In this document: positions 12,016 to 23,481 of the stretch, one piece after another
How positions within the stretch are numbered: the first letter of the stretch is position 1
How the letters are laid out: each line of letters starts with the position of its first letter
Source of the DNA: Entamoeba invadens IP1
Lineage: Eukaryota; Evosea; Mastigamoebida; Endamoebidae
DNA: 48,560 nt
Assembly (NCBI RefSeq): GCF_000330505.1
Contig: NW_004440248.1
Span: 82,320 to 130,879, forward strand
Reading direction: 5' to 3'
Notes under the pieces: model-generated
Told to the model about the DNA's origin: nothing
The model's database searches: none
The model's input: only the letters and a program-made list of their open reading frames with translations
Program-made: the position numbers and the translations under genes

Positions 12016-14079
12016 TTAATAAACAGGTTTGATTGTGTATTTATCAAGTGGTTTACTTTCACTTAAATTGTCTGATGTATCAATTTCTGTTAATTCTTCA
12101 GTTTCCATTGGTAATGACACGTTTTCTCCAACAATAATAGTGGTATCAGGCATTGTCAAAGATGTATCTGTAAAAACTTGTTGTGTCAAAATGATATTGT
12201 TAATACAAGTGACGTATTGTCCATGACACTTTGCTGTATCAACATCAATCTGTAGTTGTTGAGCTCTTTTAATGTGTTTTAGTGGCACCACTTTGACCTT
12301 GTTAATTTGTTTTTGAGTCTTTTGGTACAACAATTAAATTTTCGTATCCATCAAGAGTTTTAATTGTTGGTATTTCCTCGACCATTCTTTTGGATTCTTT
12401 CAGATCTATGTATGCGTAATACTAAACATCCTCTCCTAAACGCGATACAATTACCGCTCTCTCAAAAGAATTGATAATTGTAACTGAACCAAGTGCTTTG
12501 TTGACTGACTTGAGAATAATTATCAATTTGTTTGAAATTGTTAATCCCCAAGATGCTCTTTCCTTTTTAATCAACAAATCACCATAACCTGGTCCAGACA
12601 AACAGGTTTCTTTGATGATATTGGTCATGTCGTCCTCTTCTTCTCTTTCAATTGACTCAAATGCACATTATTCACGTTCTAACAACCTTATGATCGAATC
12701 CAGACTTTCTACTAAATTTTTTGTTATTTTGGTGTGTATGTTGTTTTTTAGATTGGTCAACCTTTGTTATGTAAACAGTGAAGTTTATTTTGTGTTGCAC
12801 CCATTACAAACAACACCAAAAAGAAGGTCCTCATACTTTTTAGTTTTACTTGGACAAGTTACAATGGCATCTGCTATCGAACTGAGTAAGGTTTTGAGTT
12901 GGTTTGCTATTCCACTGGGGAAAAAACCAAACCCCTTTTATGCTTGAACTCTTCTACTATTTCAAACAATTCATTGGGCAGCATTTGTGGAAATGATACT
13001 TTTAAACGTTGGATTTTGTCAAATGCACCTTCATTTCCATTTTGGATATTTGTAATCGCAGTGTCTTTTTTTCAAGAAGTTGACACTCTTTGTTGTTTTG
13101 AATACACGTTTAACAATTCCATTTCTCTTTTGATGGATCCAAATGCAACTAAGTCAAGTGGTTGGCACAAGTGACTGGTGTGTGAAACAAGATGATGAAC
13201 CACGATGTTGTTTTGCAACAAGATTTGTATAATACCATCAACAACGTGACATCTATTATTATCCGTAATCAGTATTGCATATTTACTTTCATTGTATCCA
13301 TTTTCCATTTTGATCTTCTTGACTCCTGGAATCAATACCTTTTGTATCCACAACATAAAGATCTCACTGGTTAAATAACCAGAAATGTTGCAATACAACT
13401 TAATGTTTCTAAAGTATTTGTTCAAAACTGTACTGTAATGAACTTTATCAATAACACAAGATTCGTTGATTCTTTCACCTGCAAGACTTATACATTCAAT
13501 CAGAGTGGTTGTTTTTGATTTTGGTTTATTTGCAACACGAATCTTTGTATTGACTCCTTTGGGTACCATAGCTCGTGTGTTCTTTCGACTTGATTCTTCA
13601 GATGTTCCCATCTTGTCGACATTAAACAACATTTTGTCTTTGATCTTGTAATTGTTGAACAGTTACAAGATCGAAGATCCGACAACTGTTTGTAATTATC
13701 AAGTATTGGTTGTGGTGCAATGTTGATTGATTAATTAGTGAATTGATTCTCTCAATTTCATCGAACTTAATTTTTGATGTTTCTAAATCAAACTCTCTTT
13801 CGAGTATTTTTCTTATTGTATCACTTTGTGGTTTTGTTCATTTTAAATAATCAACGATATCACAAAACATTTGAAAAGTCAAAGCAATGCTTTGATTGTT
13901 ATATTAGACAATAACGTTTTTGATAACTGTTTTTGTGGTTTCGGAAAGCAGTGACGGCCTATTTGGATTTCTTTGACCAAACTGTTACTTTCTTGACTTG
14001 ATTTTTTATTGGATATTAATCCTCTTGAACCTTTAAAAAATGCACCCACGACACCTTGACTAAACTGGTTTGAAGTCAT
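12016..14079 (-). pseudogene. pogo/Tigger-type DDE transposase (DDE_1 superfamily), frameshifted
   Basis: The core at 13072-13632 shows the DDE_1 signatures in order: LFNVDKMGTSEE (first Asp); KPKSKTTTLIECISLAGER; YAILITDNNRCHVVDGI (second Asp, normally DN..H); and VSHTSHLCQPLDLVAFGSIK (third Asp). The N-terminal part starts near 14079 (MTSNQFSQGVVGAFFKGSRG), shifts frame near 13880, and continues through KPQSDTIRKILEREFDLETS to the core. The C-terminal tail (12016-12628) is in pieces, in other frames. A further short ORF at 14243-14428 may be an extra N-terminal piece. Such enzymes move elements with TA target sites; the MITE at 32696-32865 has the right kind of ends, but I found no matching terminal repeats around this gene. 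Confidence 0.8.
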
Positions 14080-14428
14080 TTTGTTTATAAAAATGACTTA
14101 CTCTCTATAAAGTTTAAATGAAAACAGTTTTTCTTATCAATGTGGGTTGTTCATGATAAAACAAAACAACTTTAATGCTTGTGTTGAATCACTTCTTGAA
14201 ATATTGTGATGGGAGTTTGGCTTGTCATACAACATCCCAGATTTAAATAAAGATTTTGCGATTGGCAATTTCAATTCCTGTTCGTTGATATAATTTGATG
14301 GTTGATTGGAATTTTTTGATATCTTTTAAATTGTCCATTTCTATTGCGTTAAATGGATTCAAGTAAATTTCAATGTTCAAAATATCACTTTCATTAATTT
14401 CAACAAATTCGTTGCTGTTATTTTTCAA

Positions 14429-15056
14429 TTATTTTTATTTTTTAAGAACAGTTTATTTTTAAAAAAGTAAAAATATTATGTTATAAATTTTGTTATTTAT
14501 AGTTCTTGCATTTGGTTTTTTCTTGTGAATTAAGTATTTTTGTTGAATGAAATTAGTTTTTTATGCTAATTTGCTGTGCGAAGGTTTAATTGCCCAACTG
14601 TATATATACATTAAATTGTCTTTATTTACAAAATTAAAAATCACAAAACACTATATTATGACGGCATTGTATATAAATAATTACATACAAAACGATTCAC
14701 GTTGAAATTATCTTTTTAATATAAAAATTAAATATGTGTTCACAAATTATTTTTGAAATGATTTTCTAAAAAACAAAAAATGTTGTTACATATATCAAAT
14801 AAGGGGGATACATTTAAATAAAAATTGATATTTTTATTTGTTTATTTTGATATGTTTTTATTTGACCATTTAAAACTTAACAAATGAAAAATCGTATCAA
14901 CTTAAATTATGTTGTATTTGTATAGTTTATATCAGATATCTGACAAATTATAATATAAGTTAAATTATTGAATATTCACTACAATATCATATTGTTATTT
15001 TTATATCATATTATTTTAAAACAAAAGAAATTGATTAAAATTCTTTGTTTAGAATT
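14429..15056. other. AT-rich spacer, 3' flank of the surface-protein gene
   Basis: No ORF or repeat of note is seen. It would hold the 3' end and polyadenylation region of the minus-strand gene that ends at 15057. Confidence 0.5.
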
Positions 15057-16937
15057 TTAGAATAAGAAAGCCATAACGACTAAAGCCATTATCGCGAAAA
15101 CTGCATTAGCTCCATTGCATTTTCCTCCCTCCAACTTGTATTCAGCCATACATGCAGTGCATTCATCCACCTTTTCACAAGTTGCGCAACCTTCGACAGT
15201 ACATTTAATGCATTTATTATTTGTTTTATCTGTCATATATCCTTCTGGACACTTATCAACACATTTCGAAGTGTCAGCCATGAGATTGAATTTGGTCTTG
15301 CATTGAGTGCACTTGTCATCTTTGTCACAAACATCGCAATTCTCAGTGGCACACTTTTCACACTTTTTAATTGGAGTTTCAACTGGTTTACCAATAGTGC
15401 ATTTATCAACACATGAAATTTTGTCAGAAGCAATGTATTTGGTTCCACATTTGGTGCATTGTTCAGCATTTCCAACCGTTTCACAAACTTCACACCCATT
15501 AATAGTGCATTCTTCACAAGTCATAATATCTTTATCAGCTTTACCAAATTTGCAAGTTGTTGCACAAGTTCCATCAAGATTGATGTAATCAGTTGATGTA
15601 GTGCATTTGGTGCATTTGGTTGTTTTTGTATTTTCAGCAACTTCCATACATGCGGCACATCCACTTCCACATGCATTTTCTGATGTATCACACTTTCCAT
15701 TTGATGTGATTTTTCCAGTTGCACAATCAACACATTTGTTACCATTCATGTATTTGAAGTTGGTTTTAGTATCACAAGTTTTACATTTACCATTGGCATC
15801 ATTGGGGTCTTCAACACATGTGGCACATTTATAATCAGACAAACAGGCAGTACACACACCTTTAGAAATGTATCCAACAAAATTGGTAACACATTGTGAA
15901 CAAGCATTAGCAGCAGTACATTTTGCACAATTTTCTGCACATTTTGTACACGTTTGACCACTTTTATAATATCCATCAATACAGCCGGTACAAGTGTTAG
16001 CATCGCTGCATTTTGAACAGCCATTTGTACATTTTTTGCAAGAACTACTGTCTAAATAATAACCAGGTGTGCATGCAGTACATTTTGTAGCATCGCTGCA
16101 AGTTGAACAACCATTTTTACATTTTGTGCATGAGTTACTATTTAGATAATATCCATCTGTACATGAAAGACAAGTTGTTTTATCTTGTTTGCACTTCGAA
16201 CATCCCATTGCAGAAGTAGAACAAATCACTTCTGCTTTGCATGTTGTTTTGTCCATATAATATCCAGTTGTACATCCAGTACAAGTAGTAGCATCACTAC
16301 AAGTTGAACAGCCAGCTGCACATGCTGTACATGTTTTACCATTTAGATAATAACCATCACTACATGCAGTACAAATGTTAGTATCGCTGCAAGTTGAACA
16401 GACAGTTGCACATTTTATGCATGTTTTTGTGTCTAAATGATAACCATTTATGCATTCATTACAAATTGTAGCACCACTACACTTCGAACAACCTTCAATT
16501 GTACATTTTGTGCATTTAGTACCAACTTTATAATATCCATCATTACAATTAGTACAAGTGTTGGCATCACTACATTTTTTACAACCAACTGCACATGCTG
16601 TGCATTTACTTCCTTCAATATAATACCCATCATTGCATGCGGTACAGACAGTGGCAGAAGTACAAGTTTTACAGCCTTCTGTACATTTTGTGCAAGATTT
16701 ACTTTCTTCGAGATGATACCCATCATAACACTGTTCGCAAATTTTCGTGTTAGTACAGAAATAACAGCCATCTGAACATGCTGTGCATTCCTTATTGTTA
16801 ACATAGTATCCTCCTTTACATGTTTCACATTTTAATGGATCATCTGTAGTACATGATAGGCAATTTTCAACAGGTGGTTTACATTCATCTGAAAAAGCAG
16901 TAAATACTGTAATTGATAAAAAGATTAAAGTTCTCAT
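15057..16937 (-). CDS. Secreted CXXC-repeat surface protein, probably GPI-anchored (626 aa)
   Basis: An intact 626-codon gene. Residues 1-16 (MRTLIFLSITVFTAFS) form a signal peptide. From about residue 19 to 600 the protein is a tandem run of cysteine-rich modules of the form GCSTCSDATTCTGCTTGYY, roughly 20-25 residues each, like furin or variant-surface-protein repeats. The last 16 residues (AVFAIMALVVMAFLF at the end) are hydrophobic with no cytoplasmic tail. They are preceded by small residues (CNGANA), which suggests a GPI anchor rather than a transmembrane helix. The architecture resembles the intermediate subunit (Igl) of the Entamoeba Gal/GalNAc lectin, although that protein is longer. 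A role in surface adhesion or protection is inference. Start: the only ATG before the signal peptide, with a TATA-like box about 30 bases upstream. Many open frames on the opposite strand here are shadows of cysteine codons. Confidence 0.93.
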   Translation of the reverse strand: MRTLIFLSITVFTAFSDECKPPVENCLSCTTDDPLKCETCKGGYYVNNKECTACSDGCYFCTNTKICEQCYDGYHLEESKSCTKCTEGCKTCTSATVCTACNDGYYIEGSKCTACAVGCKKCSDANTCTNCNDGYYKVGTKCTKCTIEGCSKCSGATICNECINGYHLDTKTCIKCATVCSTCSDTNICTACSDGYYLNGKTCTACAAGCSTCSDATTCTGCTTGYYMDKTTCKAEVICSTSAMGCSKCKQDKTTCLSCTDGYYLNSNSCTKCKNGCSTCSDATKCTACTPGYYLDSSSCKKCTNGCSKCSDANTCTGCIDGYYKSGQTCTKCAENCAKCTAANACSQCVTNFVGYISKGVCTACLSDYKCATCVEDPNDANGKCKTCDTKTNFKYMNGNKCVDCATGKITSNGKCDTSENACGSGCAACMEVAENTKTTKCTKCTTSTDYINLDGTCATTCKFGKADKDIMTCEECTINGCEVCETVGNAEQCTKCGTKYIASDKISCVDKCTIGKPVETPIKKCEKCATENCDVCDKDDKCTQCKTKFNLMADTSKCVDKCPEGYMTDKTNNKCIKCTVEGCATCEKVDECTACMAEYKLEGGKCNGANAVFAIMALVVMAFLF

Positions 16938-16964
16938 AGAATGATAATCAAGTTGATAAAAGCG

Positions 16965-16973
16965 TTTATATAC
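16965..16973 (-). promoter_or_regulatory. TATA-like box of the surface-protein gene
   Basis: On the minus strand GTATATAAA sits 28-36 bases before the ATG at 16937. This resembles the Entamoeba GTATTTAAA-type TATA element, where 5' leaders are very short. Confidence 0.6.
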
Positions 16974-19513
16974 CCAAATTAATTTATTTTTATTTAAATG
17001 TTTTAAAACAAATTGTCTTTTCGATTGTTCGACACGTTTGGTTTGCCGACCTCTCGTTTCAATTTATTATTAACATTATATCACACTGATAAAACAATAT
17101 TAAAAATATTGTAAACACCAACAGGTGTAAGTTTTATTGTTTTGTAAATTAAAAAATTTTACACAATTACATTTTATAATATTATTATTATGTTGTCAAA
17201 TTGATAAAAAAAGTAATATTAAATAAAAAAAATAATGTTATAATATTGACATTCAATAATAACCACATTTTTAACAACAATAATTAATTAAAAAAAGCAC
17301 AGTTTGGTTATGAACTTGTTTTGTTTTTTGAGTCTCATTCAACTCTTCCATCATTTTAAATTAATTAACGTAATATACATACAAATGTTTAAATTGACAA
17401 CATATTCATTGTTTTACACTTTGTCTGTTTTTACTATTTATAAACTCTCTTTTTTCCACATTTTATGATTTTCTTTTTGGAAAAATAAAATCTTAATTTT
17501 TTTTCTCAAAATTTTTGTTTTTAGATTACTCTTAGAACTTGTTATTTTATTTTTTAGTTTATTATAAAATTATAGTACATATTTAACAAAAAATAATAAG
17601 TAGGAAAAGGCACGCCTAAAGAGAAAGTCACACATGTTTTTGATTTTATTTTTTTTTTGATTTTTTTGTACCTTTTTGGATTAAAAAACAAAAAGTAAGT
17701 TTTTTCTTCTTTCATATGTTTTGAATCGAAATTAATTATTATACATTTTTTAATTCATTTTCAATCATATTTTTTTTAATTTGTGGTTTTCAGCTTATTT
17801 CCCTTTTAATTGGATTTTTTTATCTGTTGTTTCAGATTATTATGTTTTGTTTGTTATTTATACTATGTTATATTATTATTATATTATAAATCATTAATAA
17901 AATGTTTTAGTAAAAATTAATTTGTTGTTTGTTGAAAAAATCTAAAAATAAACAAAAACAAATTCGATAATATAGTTTTTAAAGTCTCAATAACCCAAAC
18001 ATTTTGTCTTTTTGACAATATGTTTATTTTTAGAATAAAATACAGTCATGCGTATCATCACAAATCAACAACAATTCAAAATAATTTTGATAGAATACAA
18101 TAAAAAGACGTATCATCGATACTTTCAATGTCATAATTTTTATTTTAAGTGTTAATTAGTTTAATTAATATAAATTATTTTTTAAATAATTTGTTTAAAA
18201 CTGGTTTGTTGATCTAAGACAGTACGACATCTATAAAAAGACTGACAAAAAATAAGAGATTGTATTACATATAGAAGAAAAACCAGTGATCAAACTAAAT
18301 TTAGCTGTTTTATTTTTGGTATAAAGTTTCCTTGTTATGGAAAAATCCCCAAATAATCGGGGTTTTGAAGGATATGTTAATTTATTTTCAAAAACTAGGG
18401 ACCAACTATTAATAGACACACTGTTTTTCAAATAAAATAGAAAAAACTATAAAATATGAAACTCTTAATTAATCATTCAGAGTTGCATTATTGTTATAGC
18501 CCAGCCGAGCCAAAGTAAAGTTTGTTTTTTATATTGATTTATCTTCCGTTGTTGAATACGTTTAATAATCATCGATCATTTACTTTATACCTAACATTCC
18601 TATGATTTTATTATTATTTTTTTATTTTCATAAACCGCATCAGTCACCTTTAATGCTGAACGAAGAGTGACTCATTGAATCAACCGAATGAATAGAGATA
18701 ACTACAATGGCTTTTTCGAAAAAATGAATAAACGGTTTGATTGAATGGTTGTGTTGAAGTTGAACAAGGTTGAACAAAAGAATAATATTTTATAATTAAA
18801 TAATAAAAATAATAATAAATAATAATAAACTTACTATTATAACTCATATTAAGCTGTTGTTTATTCATACTTTATACAACACACGGGACAAAAATGGGCT
18901 TTTGCTCAAAACTTATAAATTGCCACGTCAGGGGATGCTTTGGTCTAGATTTAGAAGTTACTAAAATGTTAAAAACTATTCAAGGGTTTCGAGGTTCATA
19001 TATTATTTAATGTTAGATGTTTAAACAGTAAAAAATGGGTTATAAATATAAATATTTTTCAACTAAAATATAATAAACTGAAGTTCAAAAGTCTGTACCA
19101 CCGTATTTATAGAATTTCCTAAAGTCCCATTTTTTATTTTTTATTTTTCCTAAAAAACAAAAAACAAAAAATCGAAAGTACTGACTTAATTTTAAAAAAA
19201 TACCAATCCCGTTCAGTTATTTTCGTACGATATCGGGACTTTATTGGAATATTAGCCAGCCTTTTGCAAAAACCCGATCCTGTTATTTGATTAGACAAAA
19301 ATTGGATATTCTACTGGGCAACACACACTGTATAGTTGTGCTAATTACACAACAACAAACATCTCAGTGTATTGAATCCGAATCATTTATGTCAAAATAC
19401 TAAAAATCAATTTCTTTAACTTTTTATTTCAAACAAAAAACAAACTCGAGGTTTCTCTTTCAATACAAATAATAATAAAATTTTGAGTTCTAAAAAACCA
19501 AAAAAATAATAAA
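16974..19513. other. Long AT-rich spacer
   Basis: No supported gene. The region near 18560-18760 is somewhat less AT-rich (several GAATGAATAGAG-like words) but every frame is broken. Near 19080-19330 a block containing GTTCAAAAGTCTGTACCACC could be an outer part of the neighbouring Tc1-like element. I cannot show a partner copy. Confidence 0.45.
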
Positions 19514-20214
19514 TTAAAGCAAATGTCCTATAAATGTTCCTTGATTCTCGATGCATAATTTAAATCGTTTTGGAATTGAATCAATATAATTGTTTATTGT
19601 TTCCAATGATATTGATTCCCACGCTTCAATGAGTGCTTGCTTTAATTCTTCAATGTTCAAAAAGATGTTCTTCACCTTTTTAATAAGAGCATCAAGATAA
19701 TGCCACAAATGTTCAATCGGACTAAGATCCTACTGTAAGCAGGCCATGAATCAAGCAACCTGACTCTCAATGATGAGTCAATACCCTGAAACTATTTCAT
19801 TGTTGAACGAGCTGTATGTGGCCGTGCACAGTCTTGCTGAAAGGTCATTCCATGTTTATAAACTTCTTTTGCGTTCTTAAACGTTTTAGAAGTTTTCAGC
19901 ATTTCAACGTAAGATTCTGAGTCGACTTTTCCAGTTAAAAACATTAACTTTGATTTAAAATTGTGGCCAATTGCTCCCCAAACCATAACACCCGTGTTGT
20001 ATTTCGGAGTTACTACAAAATTACTTTCATTAAACTCACCTTTTCTTCTCCAAACATGATTACCATCTGAATAAAGGCAAAAACGGCTTTCATCTGATAT
20101 TATAGTGTTTTTAATCCAGCGAGCTAAAATTCTTTTATTAAACAACTGTTTCTTGCAAAAATTGAGTCGATCTAAAACGTGTTTATCGGGATGACGACAT
20201 TTGCCAAACGACAT
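19514..20214 (-). pseudogene. Tc1/mariner-type transposase, N-terminally truncated and frameshifted
   Basis: From 20214: MSFGKCRHPDKHVLDRLNFC, then the first catalytic Asp in IISDESRFCLYSDGNHVW and the typical VWRRKGE and VMVWGAIG. The second Asp is in FQQDCARPHTARSTMK. After a frame change the third site reads WPAYS..DLSPIEHLWHYLD, the usual Tc1 context for Glu. The C-terminal part ends at 19514. The DNA-binding half expected before the first Asp is missing. The first five codons (ATG TCG TTT GGC AAA) lie inside the terminal repeat of the adjoining long-armed MULE, so the start is accidental and the true gene was cut by that element. Confidence 0.85.
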
Positions 20215-20908
20215 TTTACCAAAAAATAATAAGAACTTTCTTAATTATTCTTTAACAAAGAAAATTTTAAAAATAATTCATTGTTGTATTTTTGTCAAGC
20301 TTTTATAAAAATATATTTTTGTCAACAATAAATAAATTGTAAATTGTATGAATAAATATGTTTATATATTATTACAACTCTGTGTATTTTGTTTTTATTT
20401 TACGCTATTAAATCTTATTAAATAGAAAGATTACTTGAACTAGTAACTTTGGTTATACATACAATATTTTGAGTATTTTTTAAAGCAACAAATAAAAATA
20501 CACAACTTAACATTTGTGTAAATTCACACTTTGTATTATTGGAAAAATCTCATAAGTATTATTTTTGTTTAAACAAAAATACTTGATTCAATTAACCAAA
20601 CAATTTATAAACAATTGTTATCAAATTTTTAAATAAAATAATATTTTATTAATTAGTATATAATTTAATGATGTATTTTTCAAAAGTGAATTTGAAATAC
20701 ACTTTGTTTAAATAACCATTTGTATTCAAAAATTTATTTTTAACATGTTTTATGTAAAAATATACCAATTTTAAAGTTTTTTCTTGTGTTTATATGATGT
20801 CATTTGAATTACTTCGGCTCTATTATAATCACTACAACCCGAATTATTAAAATTGAATTATCATTTTATTAACTTTTATTAACTTTATTTCATTAAAATA
20901 TTAAAAAA
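20196..20908 (+). repeat. Left terminal inverted repeat (713 bp)
   Basis: It matches the reverse complement of 22633-23345 essentially base for base where checked, for example ATAATCACTACAACCCGAAT near 20824. One T is missing in the terminal T-run compared with the right arm. The arm is AT-rich and codes for nothing. Its inner edge is near ATTAAAATATTAAAAAA. Confidence 0.92.
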
Positions 20909-21003
20909 ATAATCGTTTATTTTTACATTTATGTATTTATATTACTTCATTGGTTTTGTATTTTTAATTATAAATACAACATCAAAACTAATATATAACA
21001 AGA

Positions 21004-22618
21004 ATGAGCATCAAAAGCACAAGGAGAAAAGAATTGCCTATTTATGATGGTTATTTGTTTCATGCCATAGACAAAGAAAGAACACACTTTCGCTGCTCTT
21101 GTCAAAAGTGTAAAGTGACTATAATAAAAAACACAGATGGAAGTTATCATTATGGCAAAACAACAACTCACATTCACGAAAAACAAGATTTACGCAGAAA
21201 AAATCATTTAAATTTTATCAAAAATGACTTACAAACTTCACCAACAAAAAAATAACAATGAAACCACTTATAACAAAATACAAAAGAGGTTCTATAGGAA
21301 TAACACAATCGACATTAGAACGTTTTGTTCAAAGAAACAAAGTTCGCAAAATTGAACCAAATTCATATGATGATATTATAATAAGTGTTGGCGAATTCAA
21401 TTTATTATTCAAAGATGAACAAAATGGAATACTTATATTTGGAAATAGCGAACAAATGACAATGTTGGCAAGATGCAAAGAAGTGTTTATGGATGGGACT
21501 TTCCGGAGTTGCCCCAAACAATTTTATCAGCTATATACACTGCATTGTCAATTACAAAACAACCAAACATTTCCAGCAATTCACTGTTTGTTGAAAAACA
21601 AAACTTCAAATACATATGAAACACTTTTTAACGCCATTGAATGCTTGCTTAAAGAAATCAACGAAAAATATACTTGTTTTGGAAGAAACGTTGTTGTTGT
21701 GACTGACTTTGAGAATTCGCTTATCGCCAATTTAAGAAAATACAAAACTTTTGGTCTAGAGCACAAAGGATGCCTTTTTCATCAAAGTCAAGCCATACGA
21801 AAATTTATCAATAATGCTGGACTTAAATGTGAGTATTCTTTAAATATGGAATTCAAAGCTACAGTTAAAATATTAGAGTCTGTGTGCTTTTTGAAAGAAG
21901 AAGATATTATTCAAACAGTTGGTATTTTAACGGCGTGGTATTCTCATGTACCTTCATTTGGGATAGTTGTGGAATACTTCAAAAAAGTGTGGATAAATGG
22001 CGCGTTTCCCATTTCATTGTGATGTCAATTTGTGAGAAAAAAGAGGACTAATAATGATTGTGAGTCTTACCACGCCGCGCTCACCAGGAGGCTTGAGTTC
22101 GTGAAACCTGGTTTTTGAAAGTTTGTTGAAAAAATCAGAGAAGGGATAGAAGATTTTAATAAAGATCTAAAAAACATAAAAAACGGACATTATAAAAAAT
22201 CAAACAGAAAAGTTGAAATAATGTCTAATACACTTAAAAATTTAACAACAAATTATTACTGTGGTGAAATCAATTTAAATTGTTTTCTCGAAAAGGTAAG
22301 TGTGTTATTTGATGGCTTGAATCATGAAGTTTACTTCGAAGTCGAAAATTGTGAACAAAACGAGACGGAAAATGTTACAAAAAATGTGTAGATTGTAGCA
22401 ATGAAAATGTTGTTGATATAAACACTTCAACAAATGGTGATATGTTTGAACATGAAGACTTTATCCAACAAACAAGACTTGAAAATAAAAATCCAACTAA
22501 AATAATTGATATTCAAAATACAAAGAAAAAAATTATACATGAAAAAAAGCCTAAAAAAGAAGATCTGTAATCCAAGAAATCAAAAAAGTGTGTAGAAAAA
22601 ACAAAAACAAAAAAATAA
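21004..22618 (+). pseudogene. MULE transposase with in-frame TGA codons and frameshifts
   Basis: ORF 21004-21255 carries a FLYWCH-like Cys/His region (HFRCSCQKCK, then HIHE). A one-base change in an A-run near 21245-21252 leads into 21258-22022. That part contains the catalytic core: VFMDGTFRSCPKQFYQLYTL (first Asp), VVVTDFENSLIANL (second Asp) and HKGCLFHQSQAIRKF (C/H motif). The same frame continues past TGA at 22020-22022 (after PISL, before CQFVRKKRTNN) and past TGA at 22116-22118 (in KPGF-stop-KFVEKIREG). It runs to TAG at 22389-22391, where another A-run shift restores a lysine-rich tail ending at 22618 (with one TAA at 22568). The first TGA aligns with Trp in the MULE at 9.7-11.5 kb. 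A TATA-like word lies near 20968. As read it cannot make full-length protein without readthrough or recoding. Confidence 0.85.
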
Positions 22619-22632
22619 TTAATTAATTTAAT

Positions 22633-23345
22633 TTTTTAATATTTTAATGAAATAAAGTTAATAAAAGTTAATAAAATGATAATTCAATTTTAATAATTCG
22701 GGTTGTAGTGATTATAATAGAGCCGAAGTAATTCAAATGACATCATATAAACACAAGAAAAAACTTTAAAATTGGTATATTTTTACATAAAACATGTTAA
22801 AAATAAATTTTTGAATACAAATGGTTATTTAAACAAAGTGTATTTCAAATTCACTTTTGAAAAATACATCATTAAATTATATACTAATTAATAAAATATT
22901 ATTTTATTTAAAAATTTGATAACAATTGTTTATAAATTGTTTGGTTAATTGAATCAAGTATTTTTGTTTAAACAAAAATAATACTTATGAGATTTTTCCA
23001 ATAATACAAAGTGTGAATTTACACAAATGTTAAGTTGTGTATTTTTATTTGTTGCTTTAAAAAATACTCAAAATATTGTATGTATAACCAAAGTTACTAG
23101 TTCAAGTAATCTTTCTATTTAATAAGATTTAATAGCGTAAAATAAAAACAAAATACACAGAGTTGTAATAATATATAAACATATTTATTCATACAATTTA
23201 CAATTTATTTATTGTTGACAAAAATATATTTTTATAAAAGCTTGACAAAAATACAACAATGAATTATTTTTAAAATTTTCTTTGTTAAAGAATAATTAAG
23301 AAAGTTCTTATTATTTTTTGGTAAAATGTCGTTTGGCAAAATGTC
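22633..23345 (-). repeat. Right terminal inverted repeat (713 bp)
   Basis: Mirror copy of 20196-20908. It contains the same landmarks in reverse order and orientation, ending at TTTGGCAAAATGTC. Outside it, at 23346, sequence similarity to the left flank stops. Confidence 0.92.
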
Positions 23346-23481
23346 ACCCTCTCCTTAAATAATGTTGAACGAATCACTGAAATATTGTTTTAATTGTAAT
23401 TGAATTATATCAAGACAATTGTTTTGTCATTGAAAATAAAAACAATATGAATGACACATCTAAATTTTCTTTATTATAGAA

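Larger units (their letters stand above)
20196..23345 (+). mobile_element. MULE transposon with 713-bp near-identical terminal inverted repeats
   Basis: The block is bounded by two arms (20196-20908 and 22633-23345) that read as near-perfect reverse complements over about 713 bp. The 1.7-kb centre holds a MULE transposase on the plus strand. Outer ends read GACATTTGCCAAACGAC on the left and GACATTTTGCCAAACGAC on the right arm's other strand. Each end has a second GACATTTT word about 14 bases further in (GACATTTTACC). Flanking sequence diverges at once outside GACATTT. I see no obvious 8-10 bp direct target duplication, but the Tc1 relic stops exactly at the left end. Arm identity implies recent movement or arm-to-arm gene conversion. 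Confidence 0.9.

Noticed and set aside
12029..13651. Plus-strand ORFs opposite the pogo/Tigger relic
   Set aside because: Antisense shadows of the minus-strand DDE transposase.
15115..16828. Many open frames on both strands inside the surface-protein gene
   Set aside because: They are shadows of the regular Cys/Thr/Lys codon pattern of the 626-residue gene and have no signal or motif of their own.
18231..18868. Two minus-strand ORFs of 60-66 codons
   Set aside because: No recognisable domain or consistent coding composition; chance frames.
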